64,000 bases of DNA. It comes from Oerskovia douganii. Lineage in GTDB: Bacteria; Actinomycetota; Actinomycetes; Actinomycetales; Cellulomonadaceae. Positions 49,326 through 59,967 of the stretch are shown in pieces. The stretch lies in NCBI RefSeq assembly GCF_015142735.1, contig NZ_JACSPN010000006.1, forward strand, positions 124,001 through 188,000, read 5' to 3'. Position 1 is the stretch's first letter. Every line of letters starts with the position of its first letter. Made by a program: the position numbers and the translations under genes. The notes under the pieces were generated by a model. The model was not told the origin of the DNA. It saw only the letters and a program-made list of their open reading frames with translations, and ran no database searches.

Positions 49326-51158
49326 ATGACGAACCGACCCGACTACCTCGACGTGGACGACCCCGGCTACGAGTCGGGGCAGGACCACGCGACCTTCCTG
49401 GAGCAGGTCGAGGCCTGGATCGAGGCGGACCCCGAGCCGCGCGACCAGGCCGAGCTGCGCACGCTCCTGGCCGAGGCCGACTCCCCCGACCCGCGCGACC
49501 ACGAGCTGCGCGCCCGCGCCCGGGCGGAGCTGCGTGACCGGTTCGCCGGCACCCTGCAGTTCGGCACGGCGGGGCTGCGCGGCGAGATGGCCGCGGGCCC
49601 CAACCGCATGAACCGGGCCGTGGTCATCCGGGCTGCGGCGGGCCTCGCGTCGTTCCTGCGGGACGCCCTCCCGGGGCAGACGCCCCGGGTGGTGATCGGG
49701 TACGACGCCCGCCACCACTCGCACACGTTCGCGCTCGACAGCGCGGCGGTGTTCACGGCCGCGGGCCTCGAGGCGTCGATCCTGCCCTCCCCGCTGCCGA
49801 CGCCCGTGCTCGCGTACGCGGTGCGCCACCTGGGCACCGACGCGGGCGTCATGGTGACCGCGAGCCACAACCCACCCGCGGACAACGGGTACAAGGTGTA
49901 CCTCGGTGGGCGCGTGGTCACGGACTCCGGGCAGGGCGCCCAGATCGTCCCCCCGTACGACGCCGAGATCGCGGCCGCGATCGACCGCGCGCCCGTGGCC
50001 GCGCGCGTCCCGCGCGCGACGGACGGCTGGACGGTCCTCGGGCGCGATCTCGCGCTCGGCTACGTCGAGTCGGTGGGCCGGTTGTCCGACGGCGCCGCGC
50101 GCGACCTGCGCATCGTCGCGACCCCGCTGCACGGCGTGGGTGGGGAGGTGCTCGACCGGGTCCTGAAGGATGCGGGGTTCACCGACGTCATCAGCGTCGC
50201 GGAGCAGTTCGAGGCGAACCCGCTGTTCCCCACGGTGGCTTTCCCCAACCCGGAGGAGCCGGGGGCGATCGACCTCGCGCTCGCCTACGCGCAGGACGCC
50301 AAGGCAGACCTCGTGATCGCGAACGACCCCGACGCGGATCGCTGCGCGCTCGCGGTGTACGACCCTCGTGTCGGGACGTACCAGGGGGCGGAGACCGCCC
50401 GCTCGAACGGGTGGCGCATGCTGCACGGCGACGAGGTGGGTTCGCTGCTGGGTGAGGAGATCGGCAGGCGCGCGACGCCCGGCGGGGCCGGGGGCACCGA
50501 CGGAGCGCCCCCGTTCTTCGCGAGCTCGATCGTGTCCTCGCGGCTGCTGCGCAAGATCGCCGAGAGCCACGGCCTGGGCTACTCCGCGACGCTCACGGGG
50601 TTCAAGTGGATCTCACGCGTCGACGGCCTGGTCTACGGCTACGAGGAGGCGCTCGGCTACTGCGTCGACCCGCAGGACGTGCGCGACAAGGACGGCATCA
50701 GCGCGGCCCTCCTCCTCGCGCAGCTCGCGAACCGGCTCAAGGCCGAGGGGCGCACGCTCGTCGACGCCCTGGACGACCTCGCGCGCGCTCACGGCCTGCA
50801 CGTGACCGACCAGCTCTCGGCCCGGTTCACGGACCTCGACGAGATCCCGGCCGCCATGTCGCGCCTGCGCGCGGCTCCCCCGCGAACCCTCGCAGGCTCG
50901 GGGGTGTCCGAGGTCCTCGACCTGTCCGAGGGGCTCGACGGCCTGCCCCCGACCGACGGCGTGCGGCTGCTGTCGGCGGACGGGACGCGGGTCATCGTGC
51001 GCCCCAGCGGCACCGAGCCCAAGGTCAAGTGCTATCTCGAGGTCATCGTCCCGGTCGCCCCGGACGCGAGCTACGACGACCTCACGGCAGCCCGGGCCTT
51101 CGCCCGGACGCGTCTCGACCAGGTCCGCGCGGACGTCGCGGCGGCGCTCGGGATCTGA
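49326..51158 (+). CDS. Phospho-sugar mutase (PGM2/phosphopentomutase-like)
   Basis: 610 residues. Alpha-phosphohexomutase superfamily. Catalytic Ser in VMVTASHNPPADNGYKVY (~178), Mg site IANDPDADRCALAV (~332), sugar loop GEEALGYCVD-like EEALGYC, and phosphate loop RPSGTEPKVKCYL near the C-terminus. The long form matches PGM2-type enzymes, which act on pentose and hexose phosphates. Since the gene is fused in transcription to PNP, ribose-1-P to ribose-5-P is a likely use. ATG at 49326, one base after the PNP stop. Confidence 0.9.
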   Translation: MTNRPDYLDVDDPGYESGQDHATFLEQVEAWIEADPEPRDQAELRTLLAEADSPDPRDHELRARARAELRDRFAGTLQFGTAGLRGEMAAGPNRMNRAVVIRAAAGLASFLRDALPGQTPRVVIGYDARHHSHTFALDSAAVFTAAGLEASILPSPLPTPVLAYAVRHLGTDAGVMVTASHNPPADNGYKVYLGGRVVTDSGQGAQIVPPYDAEIAAAIDRAPVAARVPRATDGWTVLGRDLALGYVESVGRLSDGAARDLRIVATPLHGVGGEVLDRVLKDAGFTDVISVAEQFEANPLFPTVAFPNPEEPGAIDLALAYAQDAKADLVIANDPDADRCALAVYDPRVGTYQGAETARSNGWRMLHGDEVGSLLGEEIGRRATPGGAGGTDGAPPFFASSIVSSRLLRKIAESHGLGYSATLTGFKWISRVDGLVYGYEEALGYCVDPQDVRDKDGISAALLLAQLANRLKAEGRTLVDALDDLARAHGLHVTDQLSARFTDLDEIPAAMSRLRAAPPRTLAGSGVSEVLDLSEGLDGLPPTDGVRLLSADGTRVIVRPSGTEPKVKCYLEVIVPVAPDASYDDLTAARAFARTRLDQVRADVAAALGI

Positions 51159-51213
51159 CCGGGTCGGTCCGCCCGCGGTCGCGACAGCGACCGTCCCGTT
51201 CGGCCGACCGCGC

Positions 51214-51262
51214 GACGCAGGCCGTCGCCCCGCTCCCCGGGAGCGGGGCGACGGCCTGCGTC
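51214..51262. terminator. Perfect 23-bp stem between convergent genes
   Basis: Left arm 51214-51236 and right arm 51240-51262 are exact complements with only CCG between. It lies between the mutase stop and the DUF4352 stop. Very stable bidirectional terminator. Confidence 0.85.
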
Positions 51263-51294
51263 GTCCGTGCTGGCGCGCCCTGCCTCGGGGCCCG

Positions 51295-52017
51295 TCAGCC
51301 GAGCGCGACCTGCGTCCCGCCCGACAGGAAGGAGTCGTGGAGCTCGATGCTCGCGGGCACCGCGTCGGCGGGGACGTCGAAGACCACGACGCCCTGGATC
51401 GAGTTGCCGGGGTTGATGTCGTTGAGGAAGCTGTTGGCGTCCCCCAGGTAGATCCCGGCGGTGGAGTCGGCCGAGTGCTCCCGTCCCTGGGCGTCGAACA
51501 GCTTCTGGGAGCTCGAGTCGAACATCTGGGCGGCGTCGCCGATGTTCGTCACCGTGACGTGGACCAGGACGAACTGTCCCTGGGCGTCGACCCCCAGGAG
51601 GTCGTCACCCACCCGGCCGACGCCCGGCTCGACGGCCGTGACCGTGAACTCGAACTTGCCGTCGCGCACGGCCGTGCCGATACCGGGCGCCGCGGGCGCT
51701 GCCGGCTCCGGGGCGGCGGGGGCCTCCTCACCGGTGCCCGGCTCCGCCCCCGGCTCAGCAGCGTCCGTCGTCCCGGCCGCTCCCGTGCCGCCCGCCGGGT
51801 CGTCGCCACCGAGGTTGGCGGCGACCGAGACGACGACGATCAGCGCGAGGATCGCCAGGAAGACCGTGAAGACCTTGTGCCGCGCGAAGAAGGACCTGCG
51901 CGGCGCCGAGACGGGTCCTCCCGGGTACGGGTGCTGCGGGTACGGCTGCTGCGCCGGCTGCTGGGCGGGGTACGGCTGCTGCTGGACGGGCGGCTGCTGC
52001 GCCGGGTCGTTGCTCAT
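51295..52017 (-). CDS. DUF4352-type exported protein
   Basis: 240 residues. Gln/Pro-rich cytosolic head (QQPPVQQQPYPAQQPAQQPY), membrane helix ~47-68 (KVFTVFLAILALIVVVSVAANL), an Ala/Glu/Pro linker and an extracellular DUF4352 immunoglobulin-like domain (~118-240: FEFTVTAVEPGVGRVGDD, VLVHVTVTNIGDAAQMFDSSSQKLFD, GNSIQGVVVFDVPAD). Start ATG 52017, GAGAGG upstream. Surface protein of unknown role, convergent with the mutase gene. Confidence 0.85.
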   Translation of the reverse strand: MSNDPAQQPPVQQQPYPAQQPAQQPYPQHPYPGGPVSAPRRSFFARHKVFTVFLAILALIVVVSVAANLGGDDPAGGTGAAGTTDAAEPGAEPGTGEEAPAAPEPAAPAAPGIGTAVRDGKFEFTVTAVEPGVGRVGDDLLGVDAQGQFVLVHVTVTNIGDAAQMFDSSSQKLFDAQGREHSADSTAGIYLGDANSFLNDINPGNSIQGVVVFDVPADAVPASIELHDSFLSGGTQVALG

Positions 52018-52177
52018 GGGAGGGCCTCTCGTGGTTCCGGATCGGTACGTCACCACCTCACCGCGCCGGGCCCTGCCCGGGCGTCGGCGGTCCGGGTACG
52101 GTCGGCGCACCGAAAGTCGTACGCGGACGACGGCCCGCCGCACCGGTCGGTGGACTCCCTCCGTCGGTGGCTTTCCC

Positions 52178-52183
52178 TACGCT
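52178..52183 (+). promoter_or_regulatory. -10 box TACGCT for the histidine kinase
   Basis: TACGCT, 6-nt spacer GGGGCC, then GTG at 52190. Confidence 0.6.
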
Positions 52184-52189
52184 GGGGCC

Positions 52190-53633
<1,444 letters not shown>

Positions 53634-53640
53634 GGCCCGC

Positions 53641-54594
53641 TCACAGGCGCTCGATGCTCCGTCCGTGCGGGTCGGCCCGCGCGACCGGGACGTCGTCCAC
53701 GGTGAGCACGGTCCTGCCGTCGTGGGCCAGGCCCGCGGAGGACCCCAGCACCCGGGAGTCCTCGTGCGAGATCCAGGTCCCGTCGAGCCCGCGCATGCGC
53801 TCGACGAACCGCTCCCGGCCCGCCGGCTCGACGTACATCAGCACCTGGCTGTGGAAGACCACCAGGTGCGCGTCGGTGGGTGCTGACCCCAGGAGCTCGT
53901 CGAGGTCGTCGAGGAGGTCTCCGCGGACGAGGTGCGGTCGATCCGTGGCCACGAGTGCGCACGCCGCCTCGAGGCGCTCGCGGCGGTCGTGGTGCTCGGG
54001 CCACACGAGAGCCCGCAGCCAGGCGACGTCGTCGGGATCGCCGACGTCGAGAGGGTTGAGGTCGATGCCCGCTCGCCACGCCACGTCGGGCAGCCGCGTC
54101 GGTGCCGCGATCCCCGCGTCGATCGCGCACCCGATCACCACGGACGAGGGACCCGTGACCGGATCGAGCGCGACGACGCCGTCGGGCGTGCGGTAGCGGT
54201 AGGAGTACCGGTCCGGGTAGAGGCACAGGCCGGCGGAGGCGCCGACCTCGACGAGCGCGAGCGGTCCGTCGAGCCGGGCCAGCTCGGGCACGAGCAGCGC
54301 GCAGCGGGCGGCCTCGTTGGTCTGGGTGGAGCGGGCGAGCACGATGTCCGCGACCTCGGGCCAGTGCCGGACGAGCCAGGGGCGGAACCGGTGGTACTCG
54401 TCGAGCGGGGCGCCCGCGGTCCGGGCCGCCGCGAAGACCAGGTTGGGCTGCCGCTTGCGAGCGGGCAGGGCCCCGATGAGGGCGAGCACCTGGTCGTCGG
54501 CCGCGATCGCGCGCGCCCATCCCTCGTACGACGGGGAGGAACCCCGCGTCTCGACGTCGGCCCACCGGACGTAGCTCTCTGCCAGCTCCCCCAT
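53641..54594 (-). CDS. DUF2332 family protein
   Basis: 317 residues. Matches the DUF2332 pattern: YVRWADVETRGSSPSYEGWARAIAADD, LALVEVGASAGLCLYPDRYSY (SAM-binding-like glycine motif), GIDLNPLDV and VVFHSQVLMYVE. May have a methyltransferase-like fold. Function unknown. Inserted on the minus strand between kinase and response regulator; stop is 19 bp from the poly-C run. Confidence 0.85.
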   Translation of the reverse strand: MGELAESYVRWADVETRGSSPSYEGWARAIAADDQVLALIGALPARKRQPNLVFAAARTAGAPLDEYHRFRPWLVRHWPEVADIVLARSTQTNEAARCALLVPELARLDGPLALVEVGASAGLCLYPDRYSYRYRTPDGVVALDPVTGPSSVVIGCAIDAGIAAPTRLPDVAWRAGIDLNPLDVGDPDDVAWLRALVWPEHHDRRERLEAACALVATDRPHLVRGDLLDDLDELLGSAPTDAHLVVFHSQVLMYVEPAGRERFVERMRGLDGTWISHEDSRVLGSSAGLAHDGRTVLTVDDVPVARADPHGRSIERL

Positions 54595-54694
54595 GCGCCC
54601 GGAGCGTAGCCGACGGGCCGTGCACGTGCCCGGGCTGCCCGCACCCGGCGACCGGATCGGCGGCCGCGGAAGAGGGGTTGTGGGCGGCTGCCCC

Positions 54695-54700
54695 TACGAT
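54695..54700 (+). promoter_or_regulatory. -10 box TACGAT for the response regulator
   Basis: TACGAT, 6-nt spacer CGACGC, then GTG at 54707. Confidence 0.6.
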
Positions 54701-54706
54701 CGACGC

Positions 54707-55351
54707 GTGATCCGAGTACTCCTGGTCGACGACGACGCGCTCGTCCGTACGGGCCTGCGACTCATCCTGTCGAGCAACCCCGGCATCGAGGTCGTCGCGG
54801 AGGCGACCGACGGGGACGAGGCCGTCCCGGCGTTCCTCGCGCACCGCCCGGACGTCGTCCTGATGGACCTGCGCATGGCGCGCGTCCAGGGCATCGAGGC
54901 GACGCGTGCGCTGCGCGCCCTCCCCGACCCTCCGGTCGTGCTGGTCCTGACGAGCTTCGAGAGCGACACCGACGTCCTGGGCGCCCTGGAGTCCGGGGCG
55001 GGGGGCTTCCTGCTCAAGGACGCCTCGCCCACCGAGCTCATCGGGGGTGTCCTGGCGGTGGCGGACGGCGAGTCGGTGCTGGCCCCGCGCGTGGTCCGCT
55101 ACGTGGTCTCCCGGGTCGCTCAGGGTCAGGTGACCAGCGAGCAGCAGCGCGCCCGGGCGCTCCTCGGCCTGCTCACGGAGCGCGAGCGAGAGATCGCCCA
55201 GGGCGTCGCGGAGGGGCTGAGCAACGCGCAGATCGGCGAGCGGCTCTACTGCGCGGAGGCCACCGTCAAGACGCACCTGAGCCGCACCATGACCAAGCTG
55301 GACCTGCCCAACCGGGTCGCGGTCGCGATCGCGGTCGAGCGTGCCCGCTGA
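54707..55351 (+). CDS. NarL/LuxR-family response regulator
   Basis: 214 residues. Receiver domain with acidic DDD at ~8-10, phospho-acceptor Asp54 (VVLMDLRM), Thr/Ser and Lys (FLLKDAS) in place; C-terminal LuxR HTH (LTEREREIAQGVAEGLSNAQIGERL... ATVKTHLSRTMTKLDL). GTG start fixed by the -10 box. It is the probable partner of the kinase at 52190, although the DUF2332 gene intervenes and the genes have separate promoters. Confidence 0.93.
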   Translation: MIRVLLVDDDALVRTGLRLILSSNPGIEVVAEATDGDEAVPAFLAHRPDVVLMDLRMARVQGIEATRALRALPDPPVVLVLTSFESDTDVLGALESGAGGFLLKDASPTELIGGVLAVADGESVLAPRVVRYVVSRVAQGQVTSEQQRARALLGLLTEREREIAQGVAEGLSNAQIGERLYCAEATVKTHLSRTMTKLDLPNRVAVAIAVERAR

Positions 55352-55360
55352 GGGCCCCCG

Positions 55361-56173
55361 TCAGGTCCGCAGGACGGGCTGCTCGTCGAGCGCGACGGCG
55401 GCCTTCCAGTCGGCCTTCTCGGCGCGCCAGCCCTCCTCGGTGCGCCCGCGCCGCCAGTAGCCGGACGCGGACAGCGCGGTCACGGGGACCTGGCGCCCGA
55501 GGCGGACGTGGCGGCGCAGCGTGCGCACGAACCCGGCGTCGCCGTGCAGGAACACCTGGGGAGTGCCAGGAAGGAACGTGAGCGCCTCGACGGTCTCGAC
55601 GAGCACGTCGCCCGGCGCCCGGTCCGGGTGGGCGTCCCGGTGGACCCAGCGCAGGTCGAGCGCGCCGGGCGAGGTGAGGGGCTGCTCCTCCGCAGCGGAG
55701 GCGACCTCCACCACCGCGAGGACGGGGACGCCGTCGGGCACGGCCTCGAGGGCTGCCGCGATGGCGGGCAGGGCGCTCTCGTCGCCCACCAGCAGGTGCC
55801 AGTCGGCGGTGCCCGACGGCGCGTAGTCACCACCGGGGCCGAGGAAGGACATCGGGTCCCCGGGCCGGGCGGCGGCGGCCCAGGGGCCGGCGAGCCCTTC
55901 GTCGCCGTGGGCCACGAAGTCGATGGCCAGCTCGCGCGCGGCGGGGTCCCAGGAGCGGATCGTGTAGGTGCGCATCGGGACGCGGCCCTCGGGGCCTGCG
56001 GCCTCCGGGAAGAGCAGCTTGACGTAGCGGTCGGTGTACGGGCCCGCGTCGAAGCCGTCGAGCCCTTCACCGCCGAGCACCACACGGATCATGTGCGGCG
56101 TCAGGCGCTCGGTGCGCACGACGACGGCACGGGTCGCGACGCGCTCGGGCTTGCGGGGGGTGGGGTCGGTCAT
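55361..56173 (-). CDS. Siderophore-interacting FAD protein
   Basis: 270 residues of the SIP/ViuB family: ferric-siderophore reductase. FAD region MRTYTIRSWDP at ~67-77 (RxYTxR motif), DFVAHGDEGLAGPWAAAARPGD, and LLVGDESALPAI for the NAD(P) side; C-terminal WRRGRTEEGWRAEK. ATG at 56173 with GGAGGA 4-5 nt upstream. An iron box overlaps the promoter. Cytoplasmic reductase freeing iron from siderophores. Confidence 0.92.
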   Translation of the reverse strand: MTDPTPRKPERVATRAVVVRTERLTPHMIRVVLGGEGLDGFDAGPYTDRYVKLLFPEAAGPEGRVPMRTYTIRSWDPAARELAIDFVAHGDEGLAGPWAAAARPGDPMSFLGPGGDYAPSGTADWHLLVGDESALPAIAAALEAVPDGVPVLAVVEVASAAEEQPLTSPGALDLRWVHRDAHPDRAPGDVLVETVEALTFLPGTPQVFLHGDAGFVRTLRRHVRLGRQVPVTALSASGYWRRGRTEEGWRAEKADWKAAVALDEQPVLRT

Positions 56174-56211
56174 GCGGTCCTCCAGGCGGTGCTCCGCCCG
56201 CGATGGCGAAG

Positions 56212-56230
56212 TGAGGCTAGCCTAACCCGG
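56212..56230. promoter_or_regulatory. DtxR/IdeR iron box upstream of the SIP gene
   Basis: TGAGGCTAGCCTAACCCGG, i.e. CCGGGTTAGGCTAGCCTCA on the coding strand, matches 14 of 19 positions of TTAGGTTAGGCTAACCTAA. It overlaps the TAGGCT -10 candidate, so repressor binding would block transcription. Confidence 0.7.
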
Positions 56231-56300
56231 ATACGCCGAGGGGTGGCCGCCCGTCCGGGCTCGGCCACCCCTCGGTCGTCCCGCGGTCGCGGGGGTCGGG

Positions 56301-57008
56301 TCAGTAGCCCGACGCACCGCCCTCGGCGGGCTCGATCCCGTCGAAGCCCGCGAGGACCGCGGCCGTGCCGGACAGGCCCAGGCGCGTGGCGCCGTGCTCG
56401 ATCATGGCGAGCGCGTCGGCGAGCGTGCGCACCCCGCCCGAGGCCTTGACCCCGAGGCGTCCGCCCACGGTCTCGGCCATGATCGAGACCGCGTGCGTCG
56501 TCGCGCCGCCGGCCGGGTGGAAGCCCGTGGACGTCTTGACGAAGTCGGCCCCCGCGGCCTCCGAGGCGCGGCACGCCTCGACGATCTCGTGATCCGTGAG
56601 GGCGGCGGACTCGATGATGACCTTGAGGACCTTCGGGGCCGGGACGGCAGCCCGGACGGCCGCGATGTCGGACTGGACGTACTCCCAGTCCCCCGCCTTG
56701 GCGGCGCCCAGGTCGATGACCATGTCGACCTCGTCGGCGCCGTCGGCGACCGAGCGCGCGGCCTCCGCGGCCTTGACCTCGCTGTGGTGGGTACCCGACG
56801 GGAAGCCGCACACGGTCGCGATCTTCAGGCCCTTGCCGTCGAGCGGCAGGACCGAGGGCGAGACGCACACCGAGTAGACGCCGAGCGCGACGCCCTCGTC
56901 GACGAGCGCCTCGACGTCCGCACGGGTCGCCTCGGGCTTGAGCAGGGTGTGGTCGACGAACTGCGCGAGGGCCGCGCGGTCGAGGGGGGACGTGCCGGGG
57001 GTGCTCAC
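56301..57008 (-). CDS. deoC: Deoxyribose-phosphate aldolase
   Basis: 235 residues. Cleaves deoxyribose-5-phosphate to acetaldehyde and glyceraldehyde-3-phosphate. Conserved [41 protein letters not shown] and the Schiff-base Lys in [18 protein letters not shown] at 57008 forms a GTGA overlap with the add stop, so deoC is coupled to add. Confidence 0.94.
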   Translation of the reverse strand: MSTPGTSPLDRAALAQFVDHTLLKPEATRADVEALVDEGVALGVYSVCVSPSVLPLDGKGLKIATVCGFPSGTHHSEVKAAEAARSVADGADEVDMVIDLGAAKAGDWEYVQSDIAAVRAAVPAPKVLKVIIESAALTDHEIVEACRASEAAGADFVKTSTGFHPAGGATTHAVSIMAETVGGRLGVKASGGVRTLADALAMIEHGATRLGLSGTAAVLAGFDGIEPAEGGASGY

Positions 57009-58120
57009 AGCTGTGCTCCTTGGATCTCCTGGTAACCGGGAAGGATGACGTCGTCGACGAGCGCGCGGCGCTCGTCGTGGTGGATGAAGGCGCTCCACGC
57101 GGCCGTGGCCGTGACGTCGTAGAGGTCCTCGAGCGTCCAGCCGGCCTGCTCGACGAGCAGCGTCATCTCGTGGGTCATGGACGTGCGCGACATGAGGCGG
57201 TTGTCCGTGTTGAGCGTGACCGCGAAGTCGAGCTCCTTGAGGCGCGTGATGGGGTGCGCCGCGATCGAGGTCGCCGCCGCGCCCGTCTGCAGGTTGGAGA
57301 CGGGGCACAGCTCGAGCGGGATCTGGTGGTCGCGGACCCAGTGCGCGAGCTGCCCCAGCGCTGCGGTGCCGTGGCTCTCGTCGAACGAGATGTCCTCGAC
57401 GAGACGCACGCCGTGCCCGATGCGCGACGCCTGGCCCAGGTGGACGGCCTCGGCGATCGACGTGACGCCCGAGGCCTCGCCCGCGTGGATCGTCACGGGG
57501 AAGTTCTCGTCCGCGAGGTACTGCCAGACGTCGGGGAAGCGCGAGGGCGGGAAGCCGTCCTCGGCGCCCGCGATGTCGAACCCGACGACACCGTTGCCGC
57601 GGTTCGCCACGGCGAGCTCGGCGATCTCCTGCCAGCGGTCGGCGTGCCGCATCGCGGTCACGAGCTGGCCCACACGGATGGTGCGTCCCTGTGCGGCCGC
57701 GAGGGCGACGCCCTCCTCCAGCCCGGCCTGGACGGCGTCCACGGTGTCCTGCAGGCTCAGGCCGCCGCGCAGGTGCTGCTCCGGGGCCCAGCGCTGCTCG
57801 GCGTACACGACGCCGTCCGCGGCGAGGTCGAGGACCGACTCGCGCGCGACGCGCGCGAGGGCCTCGGGCGTCTGCATCACGGCGATCGTGTGGTCGAACG
57901 TCTCGAGGTAGCGCACGAGCGAGCCCGAGTCGGCCGACTCGACGAACCAGGTGCCCAGCGCGTCCGGCTCGGTCGCGGGCAGGTCGTGCCCGACCGCGGC
58001 GGCCAGCTCGATGATCGTCGCGGGGCGCAGCCCGCCGTCGAGGTGGTCGTGCAGGACGACCTTGGGGAGCGCGGCGATCGCCGCGACTGTCTCGCTCACG
58101 GAGGAGGGTGTGGAGGTCAT
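57005..58120 (-). CDS. add: Adenosine deaminase
   Basis: 371 residues. Zn ligands HDHLDGG (~24-30), HAGEASG (~216) with the catalytic Glu, a His near 240 (IGHGVRL) and Asp of LNTDNR. Turns adenosine into inosine. Start set by a leaderless box. First gene of add-deoC. Confidence 0.94.
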   Translation of the reverse strand: MTSTPSSVSETVAAIAALPKVVLHDHLDGGLRPATIIELAAAVGHDLPATEPDALGTWFVESADSGSLVRYLETFDHTIAVMQTPEALARVARESVLDLAADGVVYAEQRWAPEQHLRGGLSLQDTVDAVQAGLEEGVALAAAQGRTIRVGQLVTAMRHADRWQEIAELAVANRGNGVVGFDIAGAEDGFPPSRFPDVWQYLADENFPVTIHAGEASGVTSIAEAVHLGQASRIGHGVRLVEDISFDESHGTAALGQLAHWVRDHQIPLELCPVSNLQTGAAATSIAAHPITRLKELDFAVTLNTDNRLMSRTSMTHEMTLLVEQAGWTLEDLYDVTATAAWSAFIHHDERRALVDDVILPGYQEIQGAQL

Positions 58121-58126
58121 GGGCTC

Positions 58127-58132
58127 ACGCTA
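58127..58132 (-). promoter_or_regulatory. -10 box TAGCGT for add
   Basis: TAGCGT, 6-nt spacer GAGCCC, then ATG at 58120 (minus strand). Confidence 0.6.
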
Positions 58133-58242
58133 CCGGGCGCGGACCGGGCGCACGCGACGGCGACCCGGTCCCGAGGTCACGGCTGCGTCACGCCCGCACG
58201 CGCGCACTCCCGGCGGTCCGCACCCGGGCCGCCGGTCGCGGG

Positions 58243-58503
58243 TCACTCCCCCTCGGCCGCGCCGTCCCCGTCGCCCCCCTCGTCGAGCGGCACCACGGCC
58301 GCCTGCTCGACGACGTCGGCCTCGTCCGCCTCGCCGTCCAGGTCCGGGCGCGGGGTCCGCGGGCTGTAGTCCTCGGGGTCGTCCGTGCCCGAGGGCGTGG
58401 CCGGGGGCGTCAGCTCCTCCTCGACCAGGTTCTTCGGGTCGTCGTCGTCGGGCGTGACCAGGCCCGCGTCTCGCCAGGACTCCGTGCCGGGGACGGTGCT
58501 CAT
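58243..58503 (-). CDS. Small acidic protein, unknown
   Basis: 86 residues, rich in Asp/Glu/Pro (DDDDPKNLVEEEL; PLDEGGDGDG). No fold evident; likely disordered. ATG 58503 with GAGAGGAG upstream. A conserved type of small acidic actinobacterial protein by appearance; unassigned. Confidence 0.65.
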   Translation of the reverse strand: MSTVPGTESWRDAGLVTPDDDDPKNLVEEELTPPATPSGTDDPEDYSPRTPRPDLDGEADEADVVEQAAVVPLDEGGDGDGAAEGE

Positions 58504-58532
58504 GGGGGTGCTCCTCTCGTCTCACCCCATCG

Positions 58533-59609
58533 TCACCCGACGCGGCGCGACCCGCCAGCCCGTCCGGCGGGCAGGACCGCCCAGGTGACGTGCGGCCAGC
58601 CGCCGAGCGCACGGCGCACGGCCTTGCTCGGCTCGCGGTCGGCACGAGCTCCTTCGAGGAGGTCCGCGACGCGCAGCCGGTGCAGGGCCCCGGAGGACGG
58701 CTCGTAGACCGTGCACCAGCGCCCTCCGAACAGTTCCGCGGGACCGCCCCGAGCGCCGGCGGCCGCCGGGCTCACCCCGGCGAGGAGCACGACGTGCCGG
58801 GGCACGGCGGTCGACCAGCCCGTCCCGACGTCGCCGCCCGTGTACAGCGGCACGGGCACTCCCGCCGCGGCCGAGCGCAGCGCGCTCGCGAGCACGGGGT
58901 CCTTGTCGCCCGCCCCCGGCACGATCCGGTGCGTGTAGCGCACGTCCGCGTAGCGCGCGTCGCGCGCGGCCGTCCACGGGGGCGTGCCGAGGCTCCCGGG
59001 CCAGGGCAGGGGGCCGAGCGCGGCGTGCGTCGTGCGCGCCTTGAGGAGGCGCTGGAGCGCGGCGAACCGGCCCGACGACGTCTCGAGCTCCCGGGCCGTC
59101 GCGCCCGCCGCGCCCTCGGTCACCACGTGCGCGCAGGACCCCTGGGAGACGTCGGTACCCGCGACGAGCCACAGCGCGACCACGGGGTCGCCCGCGGCGG
59201 CGAGGACCGCGAGCACCGCCGAGCCGCACGTCGTCCCGTCGACCTGGACCGCGCGGGCCCTGCCCAGCACGAGCGGCTCGCCGAAGCGCGCGTCCGGCCC
59301 GGCCCCCGGTGCGCCGGCCGGGTCGCGGGGCGCCGCACGGTCGGCCGACGGTCGGGGGGCCTCGGCCCGGTGCAGCGGGTCGAGCACGTGCGCCCGCTCC
59401 CACGGGCGCAGCGTCCCGAGCGCGTCGACGAGCCGGTCCGCGACCGGCCCGGGGTGTCCCGCGCGGCGGGCGAGCCGACGGACCGTGGGCGCTGCGTCGT
59501 CGGGCCCGGGGACCACGTACCTGCCCGACGGCGGCACGAGCGGCAGCGGACCACGCCCCACCCCCACGGCGCGCAGGACCCGGGACACCTGGAGGTCGGC
59601 GACGATCAT
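58533..59609 (-). CDS. Putative C39/papain-like cysteine protease
   Basis: 358 residues. A Cys-protease-like site: QVDGTTCGSAVLAVLAAAG, the Q-x5-CG pattern of papain-like and C39 enzymes, at ~117-131. A His follows in PRHVVLLAGVS (~268) and an acidic residue in VYEPSSGAL (~297), in the right order for a catalytic triad. The N-terminal ~100 residues are hydrophilic and uncharacterised. No signal peptide. CAGGCT 6 nt before the ATG suggests a leaderless start. Not a known family by my reading; could be a peptidase or a transamidase. Confidence 0.6.
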   Translation of the reverse strand: MIVADLQVSRVLRAVGVGRGPLPLVPPSGRYVVPGPDDAAPTVRRLARRAGHPGPVADRLVDALGTLRPWERAHVLDPLHRAEAPRPSADRAAPRDPAGAPGAGPDARFGEPLVLGRARAVQVDGTTCGSAVLAVLAAAGDPVVALWLVAGTDVSQGSCAHVVTEGAAGATARELETSSGRFAALQRLLKARTTHAALGPLPWPGSLGTPPWTAARDARYADVRYTHRIVPGAGDKDPVLASALRSAAAGVPVPLYTGGDVGTGWSTAVPRHVVLLAGVSPAAAGARGGPAELFGGRWCTVYEPSSGALHRLRVADLLEGARADREPSKAVRRALGGWPHVTWAVLPAGRAGGSRRVG

Positions 59610-59652
59610 CCGGACAGCCTGCCATCCCGGGACGCCCGACGACGACCCGCCC

Positions 59653-59967
59653 TCACACCAGGCTCACGACCGCGCTCGCCGCGCCCAGCAGCCCCAGGAC
59701 GCCCACGAGCGAGGCGACCCGCACCAGGAAGTCCCACGACCGCAGCACGCCGTCGCGCGGAAGACCGCCCGACGGCGGGCGCAGCACCGCGGGGACGAGG
59801 GTCGCGACCGCGAGCAGGCCCGCGAGCACCGACAGGACGGGCTGCCCCACGCGCAGGTTGACCGCGGCGAGCAGGAGCGACCCGAGCACGACCCCCAGGA
59901 CCGTGCGCTGCCACGCGAGCGCGGTCCGCTCGGGCTGCAGGCCGGGGTCGCGCGCCGGGGACGTCAC
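59653..59967 (-). CDS. DUF202 membrane protein
   Basis: 104 residues, three helices: GLQPERTALAWQRTVLGVVLGS opening (the ERTxLAWxRT DUF202 motif), then PVLSVLAGLLAVATLVPAVL and a C-terminal helix LVRVASLVGVLGLLGAASAV. GTG at 59967 overlaps the previous stop by 4 bp. Function unknown. Confidence 0.85.
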   Translation of the reverse strand: MTSPARDPGLQPERTALAWQRTVLGVVLGSLLLAAVNLRVGQPVLSVLAGLLAVATLVPAVLRPPSGGLPRDGVLRSWDFLVRVASLVGVLGLLGAASAVVSLV

